Shown: piece after piece, positions 56,085 to 64,000 of the stretch | Position numbering within the stretch: position 1 is the stretch's first letter | Layout of the letters: each line of letters begins with the position of its first letter | NCBI GenBank assembly: GCA_020152595.1 | Contig: JAIGNY010001587.1 | Coordinates: 2,427,501 to 2,491,500 of the forward strand | DNA length: 64,000 nucleotides | Reading direction: 5' to 3' | Source: Chiridota heheva | Lineage: Eukaryota; Echinodermata; Holothuroidea; Apodida; Chiridotidae | Notes under the pieces: model-generated | What the model saw: only the letters and a program-made list of their open reading frames with translations | What the model was told of the DNA's origin: nothing | Database searches by the model: none | Translations under genes and position numbers: made by a program

Positions 56085-56690
56085 CTAAATTTCCGCAAGC
56101 TAGTAGTTGGGAAACTTTGCAAGCTAACAACTAGCTGATGCAAAGTTGCAAAATGTTACCTTGGAAGCTAACAATTCGCAAGCATGCAATTTGCAATCTA
56201 GCGAATAGCTTATGCAAAATGTTAGCTTGTGCTAGCTTGCGCTAGCTTGCGCTAGAATAGCTTATGCAAAATGTTAGCTTGCGCTAGCTTGCACAAGCTT
56301 GCGCTAGCTTGCGCTAGCTTGCGCTAGCTTGCGCAAGGTAGTATTTGGAACAATTGCAACCTTGCGCAAGCTTGCAAGCTAACAGTCAGCTGCAAGCTTG
56401 CAGAATGTTAGCTAGCAAGCTATCTGCTAGCTTGCAAGATGTTAGCTAGCAAGCTAGCGCAAGGTTGCAAGATGTTAGCTAGCAAGCTAGCGCAAGGTTG
56501 CAAGATGTTAGCTAGCAAGCTAGCACAAGGTTGCAAGATGTTAGCTAGCAAGCTAGCGCAAGGTTGCAAGATGTTAGCTAGCAAGCTAGCGCAAGGTTGC
56601 AATTGTTCCAAATACTACCTTGCGGCAAGCTAGCAGCAAGCTAGTTGCAAGCTTGCAAAAGTAGTGTGCTGCAAGCTTATTGTTAGCTAG
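56085..56690. repeat. Right palindrome array (AGCTTGC units and a 33-bp sub-array)
   Basis: Dense TAGCTTGC/GCAAGCTA palindromes. At 56435-56600 five copies of a 33-bp unit ('gttagctagcaagctagcgc' plus 'aaggttgcaagat') are nearly identical. Because 33 is divisible by three, 11-residue peptide frames stay open on both strands and are not genes. Ends TTGTTAGCTAGTCTTTTCTGTAAGGG-type, written here in two parts: TTGTTAGCTAG and TCTTTTCTGTAAGGG. Confidence 0.85.
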
Positions 56691-56705
56691 TCTTTTCTGT
56701 AAGGG

Positions 56706-56977
56706 TGGTGTTGATAGTGGGGTTGAGTGGTGTTGATAGTGGGGTTGAGTGGTGTTGATAGTGGGGTTGAGTGGTGTTGATAGTGGGGTTGAGTGGTGTT
56801 GATAGTGGGGTTGAGTGGTGTTGATAGTGGGGTCGAGTGGTGTTGATAGTGGGGTTGAGTGGTGTTGATAGTGGGGTCGAGTGGTGTTGATAGTGGGGTT
56901 GAGTGGTATTGATAGTGGGGTTGAGTGGTGTTGATAGTGGGGTTGATAGTGGGGTTGAGTGGTGTTGATGGTATAAA
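56706..56977 (-). repeat. 22-bp minisatellite, right segment (about 12 copies)
   Basis: Same TTGATAGTGGGGTTGAG unit as 49017-49247, with a few units reading GGGGTCGAG. The last part has a shortened unit near 56940. Confidence 0.9.
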
Positions 56978-57103
56978 ACAGGGGTGTCATATATGCTTGT
57001 TATAGTTGTGTTGGATGTAAGAGGTATGATGGTGGGTTGTTTTGGAAGATGCAGGATCCATGTTCAACAGCAGACCTTGCCTATAATGAACAATGCCACC
57101 CCT

Positions 57104-57150
57104 ACAAAAAAATCTAGCTTGCAGCATGCTTGCAACAAGCGTGATGCAAG
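57104..57150 (+). repeat. Foldback family end fragment
   Basis: CCCCTACAAAAAAATCTAGC followed by TTGCAGCATGCTTGCAAC matches the start of AGCTTGC family members. It is cut off after about 45 bp. Confidence 0.55.
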
Positions 57151-58840
57151 GAGTACGAGTATATAAAAATGTGTTGACAGTTATATAGCTGTTTTTGCAT
57201 AGACTATGGGGTATGTGAGCCATTTAGGAGGTAAGAGCTGCATGGTGAGATATTTATCACATTGTCTGTGGCTTATGGAGGAAGGAAGTTTATCGATCTT
57301 TTGTGGATGATATATCTGTGAAATTCGCAAAAACGAGTGCCCTCACATTTCGTGCTTCTTTAAAAGAGTACTTCCTTTACATTATTCATAAAAAATAGAT
57401 AATTAATATCATATAGGCAAACACATAAAAATGCACAGATTCAATTGGAAACTCCATTTTTGTACAATTCCCTTGTCCTCAACTAAGTATGCAGTACGTA
57501 TAAAGTATGCTATTATCCTTAAACAAGTTTGATGTATGCCATTATCCTTTAATTTTCATATTGCTGCTCGGCAAAATGAGTCTGCATGTGAGGTCACTAC
57601 TCGTCTCACACCAGTTATTTTGACACAAAAAAATGGAAGGCTTTAAACTTGATAATCTCCATAATGTAACAATGTATTCCAATTATTTATTTATTTTTCA
57701 CAATGCCCAACATGCTGGACCACTTATCCTCCAGGACTCACCAAACAGTGGAGACAGGGTAAAGAGGGCAGCAGTTACCTACTCTTCTTAGGCAATTCAG
57801 AGTTTCAAAACTTTTACTTTTAGAGGGGGCTCTTTTAATTTTTTTTTAAGAAACTTTTTTAGGCCCGGGTAACATCAATAATGGAAATCTTAACTTTGGT
57901 GCACAATTCACACAAATTATTCATCTATAAAAGACAGAATGTGGGGTAAATATCACCCAGAAAAAAATCTCTTGTGAATTGTTAAACCTCACAATACATA
58001 AATTAAGTGGAAGGAAATATATATATACTGTACATGTAGCCTTGCAAACATTCACAGGATAAAAACTTCATTTCATTTGAAGTACAAGTTTTAGTCCATG
58101 TTCAGATTTTTAGCTTTGTTGATAATTTATTAATTTTATCTTTAAGTTTTAAGTTAAGATATCTTATATAGCGCATTACAAATGTTCAGTTGCACTTTAC
58201 AATACAATTAAGTAACCGAACAATGCAACTAACCTAATAAAGCAATACTTGAACATTAAGTCCATTTACATTTACTTGATCACAATTGACTTTGCTAAGT
58301 TGGTTGTTTGTTCCAATTAGCAGAAATTATGTCTTACTGTCAATAATTTTGAGTCCTTGAAGAATCATCTATTTTCTGACGTCAGATCTTTAAAACCATT
58401 GTTGATTTATAATATGGGAGCCCATTTCTTTAAAATCTTCTAAACAACATTTGTACAACCACACTACCAATTAAAGAAGACCCACAAAATTGTTAAATTT
58501 ACAGTAAGCAAGAAGAAATAATTTAAAAAGTTTAAGATGGGGGGAGGGGGGAAGGGGGGGTTCACTCATGATTCAATGTCTCCAAATATGTCCATATTTG
58601 TTAAACACTATTGATGTTTGCTCTTTAAATTTCAATTGAAACACAGTTACACAAAAGAAAATAAGAATGATTGCATTAAATGGATATTGAAAGCATCTTA
58701 ACTGTTGTTTAGCATGTACACGGTGAGCGTAATCAACACTAAAAGGAAGCACTATCATTTTTCCAGGGCCGCAAAAAGGTGGCATACTTTTGAGTTGGCA
58801 CAAGGCATATTCCATTTTCTCTTCCAAAGTGATATCTGTG
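57151..58840. other. No gene seen
   Basis: Noncoding. A GC-richer piece at 57700-57790 ('gcccaacatgctggaccact', 'ccaggactcaccaaacagtgg') and an L2/CR1-like 3' motif ('atatagcgcattacaaatgtt', 58165-58190) could be repeat fragments. G-rich tract at 58535-58560. Confidence 0.45.
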
Positions 58841-59212
58841 CAGGGGCGTAGGAAGGGTCACCTCTCTGGGGGGCAAAACCCAAAAAATTTCCATTAAAAG
58901 TTGCTGCTAATCAGGACACTTCAATTTTAGAGAGATTTCCTTCATTTTTGGAAAATTTTCTTCATTTTTGCAAATTTTTCTTCAATTTCATTTTGCAATT
59001 TTGGCCAGTTTTCAGAAAAAATTGGCTAGTTTGGGAATTTTTTTGCCAGCTTGGGGGAAATTTTGGCCAGTTTTGGGGAAATTTTGGCCAATTTGGGGAA
59101 AATTTGACCAAAATATACCAATTTCACCTCCCAATCAGGCAGAAAGCATCAAACCGGACGTGAATGTGAAATCCCGAAGGCAAGCTCCCCCCCCCCTTCC
59201 TACGCCGCCTCT
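58841..59212. mobile_element. hAT-like MITE, 372 bp
   Basis: The left end CAGGGGCGTAGGAAGGG and the right end CCCTTCCTACGCCGCCTC, its inverted complement with a few changes, suggest hAT-type ends. The interior is low-complexity, repeating 'ttttggccagttttgggg' (58990-59110). A clean 8-bp duplication was not found ('tatctgtg' and 'tatataca' are only loosely alike). Confidence 0.65.
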
Positions 59213-59324
59213 ATATACACAAGGGTGGGAAGTTATATATTCTCATAGATATGAAAGAACCTTAAATATCATTATGCCAAATGAATTAATAGTTCAATAA
59301 ATTATTTTCATTTAACCTGGATGG

Positions 59325-59564
59325 ATCAGCACTACGGTACTCCAGGAATCGAGTACTATGTCTCGCTAAGCCTTCAATTTGACTGGCATCAGCATTACAT
59401 ACGGTACCTCAGGGATTGAACAGCTACTGTAGGTCTTGCCAAGCCTTCAACCTGGCTGGCATCAGCACTACGGTATTCCAAGAATCAAGTACTAGGTCTT
59501 GCCAAGCCTTCAACCTGGCTGGCATCAGCACTACGGTGGTACTCCAGGGATCAAGTACTAGGTC
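59325..59564 (+). repeat. About 65-bp tandem repeat, left segment (3.5 copies)
   Basis: Units carry 'gccttcaacctggctggcat', 'cagcactacggta' and 'ccaggaatcgagtactagg' with variants. The array is split by the hAT-like element and one more unit follows at 61827-61905. Confidence 0.8.
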
Positions 59565-61826
59565 GAGGGGCGTACCAACCGGGAGATGTAGGGGATTTTG
59601 TCCGGAAAATTGACAATCTGTCAGGAAAATTAGTATCCTGTCGCGATTTTAGTATGTCATTCCCCAGCTAAGTTTTCGTTATAAGCTTGAAGTAGTTTGT
59701 ACATCAAAGATTGATGAATATTTACCTGAAATTTTGATGATTGTAATAAATCAATAAAGAAATCCCTTGTAACATAGTTTAAAGTTTTAATACTATGACA
59801 AAACGTAATTACCAGCCAGGTTATCAGCACACGACTCTTGAGCTTAACAATATCGATCGATTATAAATCATTGAAATCAAACCACAATCCCATTCATTGT
59901 TCTGGCAGAGTAGTGATTACATCAAGGTCGGTTTAGGAAACTTCATGGTACCTTAGCTGAGCTGAGTAATTTTACTGTAGGTAAAGGCCACAAAAACATT
60001 TGGTAAATTTGGCAAATTGTGATGATCCATACATGGATCTGCTATATCGGATCCATATACATCCATTTCGTGGAAGCAGAAATTGTGGTGTCAGTGTTAT
60101 ATTAGGCTAGGTGCTACGTTATCTCTTGTTTATGAATTAAATAAATGGATTTTGTGGGCCTAGTCAATTAAACTTTGTGGTGTCTGGCTGCCAGTAAAAA
60201 CTGATTATGTAGCTAGATACAAGATTCGAGTAAGTTTCCCCTTTTGACTCCAATTTTCAAAAGGTGACAACATGACTATGTGGTGGAAAGTACACCAGTG
60301 TCGCATAGCTAGCTAGACTTTTTTGATGAAGGGGAAATAGAGTCAAAGCATTTTCCGATTTTACTTGTGGGCTGGGGATCATAACGAACATCGCTATTTT
60401 CGGACAAATTTCGCTATTTTCCGACCTTGCCGACACTTTAAACCAGGTTTTATATTTTGGACCAGTGTAAGCAGGGGGGATTTTTTCGACACCACTAATA
60501 TACCATTCTGTGATTCTGATTCAGTAAGTGCAGGGCTTCCCTTGTAGTTACTATTACTTAACAACTGTTTCTCAATCACAAAATACATGGGTTTAGTGGA
60601 TGCTGGAAAGTGAACTGGGGCAATCTGGCCAAGGCCACTGCAGTAAGTTGAAGGGGTGGGCAAATGTCAAACTTTCACTACATTTTCACCTGCAATGATG
60701 CAATCACAGGGTAATAATAACACTGGAAAATGTTTATATGTTATGGGCCTTATGGCAACCTCTTAATCAGCTTACCGGTCAGCCTGTCTATGCTAGAATT
60801 TGTATATATTCCATTAACTTGTGAGAAAGGTTTTGGATTTGTAAGACTGTTAAAGTTTCATTTACCCTCCCTATCTCCCACCACATTATTGTCCACATAC
60901 CATATAGAGACAGCAGACATAATGATCATTTACATGCCTCATTTGCGCATCAAGAGTAATATGTTGCTTAAATTGACCCTATTACCTACAAAGCACAATA
61001 ACTCTTTTCTTTCTAAAGCTAATTTGATAAACCAACAAAGATTCAGAGAAACAAATCTTGTAAATGTTCATATGATACATTATGAGAGAAAGTTTTTTTC
61101 ATGGGTTTGAAGTGTCGGAAAAGTCACATAGAAATATGTTTTTTACCATTTAACAAACTAGATTTTGTTCATCTCATATCTAATTTCGTTCTCATAAGTT
61201 CTCATAAGTTATATCTAAACTTAAGCAAGGATTACAGATCATGGATAAAAAACAGAAAAAGTATGGCACCACACCTGCTGGACCTCAACAGTGGATGTTA
61301 TTAGGAACCCCACAGCACAGGAGGTAGGGAACCCAGTCAGCACTGACCCGCAGAGCAGACACCAAAGGCATCAGTGAAGTTGTCTGCAAAAATCCAATTT
61401 GGACCCAAAAAGCGGGGCCCTAAAACCCAATGTTGCAGGGGCAACACCAACAGCGGGTATGACACCCGTTCATCAGGGACAGATCTAGGAGGCTCTAATA
61501 TTGACACAAAATTGTATTTGATCTGTAAATTTGAATAATAGAAACACAAAAATTTATAAATTTATACAAAAAATTATGTTCATTTTTAGTGCATCTGGCC
61601 ACTAAAATGATGCCTAAATTCGCAGGGCTTCCAAGGGATCCCCACCGGGCTTTGCCTGGAACCCACCAGGGGCCCTTGGACCCAACGCTGGTACGCGCAT
61701 GCTTTGCGTGCGCAGTGCCGCCTAAAGGGGGCACTTTTTTTCCAGAGGCCATGCATTCTATGGCGCCAGCTATTTTGTCGGAAAAATTGGGCTCACCCCT
61801 AATAAATTTTCCTAGGAATGCCCCTG
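59565..61826. mobile_element. hAT-like element, 2.26 kb, inserted in the 65-bp array
   Basis: The left end GAGGGGCGTACC and right end, reverse-complemented CAGGGGCATTCC, are short inverted ends. The flanks ACTAGGTC (59557-59564) and ACTAGTTC (61827-61834) form an 8-bp target duplication with one mismatch, and tandem-repeat sequence continues in register on both sides. Subterminal 'attttgtccggaaaattg' and, inverted, 'aatttttccgacaaaat' are similar. Frames of up to 126 codons (60730-61110) have no recognised transposase domain, so it is non-autonomous or decayed. Confidence 0.8.
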
Positions 61827-61910
61827 ACTAGTTCTCATCAAGCCGTCAACCTGGCTGGCATCAGCACTACGGGTACTGCAGGGATCGAGCACTAGGTCTC
61901 ACCAAGCCAA
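61827..61910 (+). repeat. About 65-bp tandem repeat, right segment (one copy)
   Basis: 'agccgtcaacctggctggca', 'tcagcactacgggtactgca' and 'gggatcgagcactaggtc' complete the array interrupted at 59564. Confidence 0.8.
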
Positions 61911-62315
61911 CCTACTGCATCCTTATTAAGGTAGGCCTATATCCTTGATGGATTGATTAATGGTGTCTAAGACTGAAAGTACATGGAGAGCCAGAATTTT
62001 GTTCATTTGAGAACTTAATTTCAATCATTTTCAAGACACCATTAGCCTAGTGAGGCTACTAGTATTAGGCCTAAAGCCTAAGATTTTTAAAATGTTTCCA
62101 TTTATACAATGATTTGAAATTCATTGAAATAAATTAATGTTTTCATAATATTGAACCAACCATTGTTGAAGAGAGTGATGAATTCCATTGGATTTGGGAA
62201 CTCTGCAACTAATCCTAATTTCATTCACTGTGTAATAGCCTAAATATGGCTAATCACTCAGCAGATGTAGCCTTACACTGTGTGACAGTACTGTACAGTG
62301 CTGTACAGTACTGAA

Positions 62316-62752
62316 GGAGTCAGGTAGCTCAATTGGTAGAGCACACAACTGAGATGCTGGAGGTACCCGGTTCAAGCCTCAGACAGGTCTAACCAGTTTT
62401 TCCACAGCTATGCAGACAGATACGCCGATCATCAAAACGGAAGTACGTTGTTTGCAGCTCCTGCTCCTCATTCAGCTGTTGAGGAAAAAGGCAATGGTTG
62501 AATGGCGCTCGCCGTCCTTTGGAGGGGACGTAAAGCTGTCGGTCCTGATGGTTGGACAGTCACAGTTCTCTGAACACTTCTCAAAAAGAGTAGGGTGAAA
62601 ACCTGGTGTTCATCCACTTCCATCCCAATCGCACGAGACTGGCATCTGCTATGCAGGCTATATCTTGGCGTCTATGCTCCATATAGGAGTCTTGCCGAGT
62701 TCCCGTAAGGGAGGATCATGTACAAACAAACAAACAAAACAAACAAAACAAT
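62316..62752 (+). mobile_element. tRNA-derived SINE (SINE-2), full-length, CAAA-rich tail
   Basis: The tRNA-like head has the A box TAGCTCAATTGGTAGAGC (62325-62342) and B box GGTTCAAGCCT (62369-62379), both close to consensus. A body of about 320 bp follows (including 'ttggacagtcacagttctct' and 'gcacgagactggcatctgct') and a tail of repeated CAAA/ACAAA (62722-62752). The pol III boxes look well preserved. A 62-codon frame inside is incidental. The target duplication is not clear. Confidence 0.8.
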
Positions 62753-64000
62753 TAGTAAAAAGTAACAAAGGTTTAATCGGACGGATTACCGATACTAGGG
62801 CCTACTGATCAAATTATTGTCAATAAATGACTATTTTACAACCTGACAAATCAAAGTATGGAGAATATAATGAATACAAATCGAGTCAATATAACAATTG
62901 GTAATTGTTTTACAATTCTGTCAAAACTGCTAAGGTGAGTAAAATCGCACGAATGACGTGAAATTAGGCATACACACAGTCGCGTATAGCACAAATTACT
63001 GTAACTTTTTTAACAGACAGGCTTAATTTTCGATGAGTTTCACGTCAAGGAATATCATTGTACAAGGGCCTAAATGGTATAGCACATTGCAACACCACAT
63101 AATCCTCCAATATGACAATAATGTAGTAAAGATAACAATCGTTTAAAATGTAGTTACCTTTTCTTCTTTCTTGACCAATTTTCTCACCCATACTCATGGC
63201 TCAAGTTGTTACAGGTAGGCCTACGTAATTGAAGAAATAGCTCTACAGGACCATATTTGCATATGCATGCTGTATGTAACGTGTACATGCCACTACGCTA
63301 CGCACCAGGTTGTTAATACCAGCATCTGATTGGTCAAACCTTTGGAATTTTTCACATTACGTGGTCACTTTTTATGCGAACAAGGTGTTCTTTTAGTGCC
63401 ATACACTATCTACCTGTCTCTACTAGGCTAGTATAGTACATCTAATTGGCCAAACCTTTGAAATGTTACCAGTACGTCATATGATCCATGTGTCATGCAA
63501 ATAACAGGATGATATGGAGCCATATAGGCCAGCATTTTCAATTTCAATTGCTGTTTTCTGCGATTCTGTTATTGCTGTATTTTAGTCATTTAGCTGGACT
63601 AACTCAATTCACACGTCGCAATTATGTGAAAAGTTGTTTTGCAGATATTTTGACTAACAACTAAGGTTGTTCGTGGGGAAGGCCAACCCGGTCTGGCATA
63701 TCAAACACAAACCCGTACGTCTATCTTTTCTTGGTTAAATGGCTTAACATAACATAACATAACAATATGACGTGCTAAAAAGGGTGAATCACCCCATAAA
63801 AAAAACCAAACTAACACCACCACCACCACAAAATTAAAAAATCACGGTCAAAATCTCGGCTTGAAATCTCGATCACAATTACTCATGTCACCAATTGTAC
63901 CCTGTGTTACTGCGTACAATAAAGTGACCCTCAGTATTATTTCCCTTTACCACTGTTTCCTTTACTATTTTGTCGTTTGCTGGTTCTTGCGTTTTGGCAA
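62753..64000. other. No gene seen; small duplication of an ATTGG-containing stretch
   Basis: Noncoding. 'catctgattggtcaaacctttgg' type sequence at 63322-63366 recurs as 'catctaattggccaaacctttga' type at 63438-63482, about 116 bp apart. A short AACAT repeat lies at 63747-63763. The ATTGG boxes could suggest a promoter but no associated gene is visible. Confidence 0.4.

Larger units (their letters stand above)
49248..56705. mobile_element. Putative giant foldback-type composite element, 7.46 kb
   Basis: The outer ends are inverted: CCCTTATAGAAAAACTAGC at 49248 and, reverse-complemented, CCCTTACAGAAAAGACTAGC at 56705. Both run into arrays of AGCTTGC palindromes (49258-49760 and 56085-56690). 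The same 22-bp minisatellite lies outside both ends. The flank wording ('gttgagtg' before, 'tggtgttgatag' after) is consistent with insertion into one unit with a 2-bp TG repeat. The interior holds no domain-bearing ORF but several nested repeats. An alternative is two separate arrays brought next to a duplicated minisatellite. Confidence 0.5.

Noticed and set aside
56586-56990. Minus-strand 134-codon frame rich in Thr, His and Pro
   Set aside because: Translation of the 22-bp minisatellite plus part of the palindrome array; no domain.
60730-61304. Two adjacent frames (126 and 67 codons) as a possible transposase
   Set aside because: No hAT catalytic or dimerisation motif could be seen; kept only as something to check in the findings.
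1-64000. LTR retrotransposons, endogenous retroviruses or Polinton-like elements
   Set aside because: No long direct terminal repeats with protease, integrase or capsid-like frames were seen. The 95-bp direct repeats at 50168 and 54870 lack the TG...CA ends and coding content expected of LTRs.
1-64000. CRISPR arrays, operons or other prokaryotic systems
   Set aside because: The tandem arrays have no variable spacers of constant length, and no associated genes exist. The sequence is clearly eukaryotic repeat DNA.

Overview
The window is AT-rich, intron- and repeat-like DNA from an animal genome. I found no complete host gene. The non-LTR retrotransposons, tRNA-derived SINEs, hAT-type and TTAA-type transposons and abundant 'aggcctata' strings fit a marine invertebrate, plausibly an echinoderm or another non-vertebrate deuterostome. 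That assignment is an inference from repeat style only. Nothing bacterial (operons, Shine-Dalgarno sites, CRISPR) is present.

Layout. 1-7.3 kb: a roughly 0.9 kb dispersed repeat with a tRNA-like module, two short TTAA-type inverted-repeat elements (1556-2097 and 3721-4274), a tRNA-derived SINE (5608-5785) and a local tandem duplication. 7.33-13.41 kb: a stretch bounded by inverted ends that start GGGTCCACGTCA, probably one old 6.1 kb DNA transposon with no recognisable transposase. 15.6-18.3 kb: half of a TTAA element joined to a minus-strand fragment of an RNase H-class (I/Nimb-like) LINE. 18.9-26 kb: the first 'AGCTTGC' foldback elements plus several dispersed and tandem repeats. 28.6-31.2 and 34.4-35.2 kb: arrays of a 42-bp repeat; the first is split by a 5'-truncated CR1/L2-like LINE that carries the only long intact ORF (547 codons). 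32.2-34.2 kb: a hAT-like copy interrupted by a TTAA element. 36.8-42.1 kb: a decayed second I/Nimb-like LINE that received an 880-bp hAT-type element with a perfect 8-bp target duplication. 42.2-48.8 kb: dispersed repeats, a complete hAT-like element (43732-44770) and a TIR element.

49.0-57.0 kb is the most unusual part. A 22-bp minisatellite is split by a 7.46 kb block (49248-56705). Both edges of the block are arrays of perfect short palindromes (TAGCTTGCGCAAGCTA type) ending in CCCTTAYAGAAAA / TTTTCTGTAAGGG. Inside lie a second palindrome type (GACGAGCTCGTC), 95-bp direct repeats and a nearly perfect 17-bp minisatellite of about 31 copies. The same end motif recurs at six or more other places in the window, so this looks like a foldback-type repeat family. 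58.8-62.8 kb: a hAT-like MITE, a 2.26 kb hAT-like element inserted in a 65-bp tandem repeat, and a complete tRNA-derived SINE with a CAAA-rich tail.

The elements do not form a pathway. Their nesting gives a relative chronology: minisatellites are older than the LINE, hAT or foldback insertions that split them, and the I/Nimb-like LINE is older than its hAT passenger. Most short ORFs are chance frames or by-products of tandem repeats whose unit or unit multiple is divisible by three.
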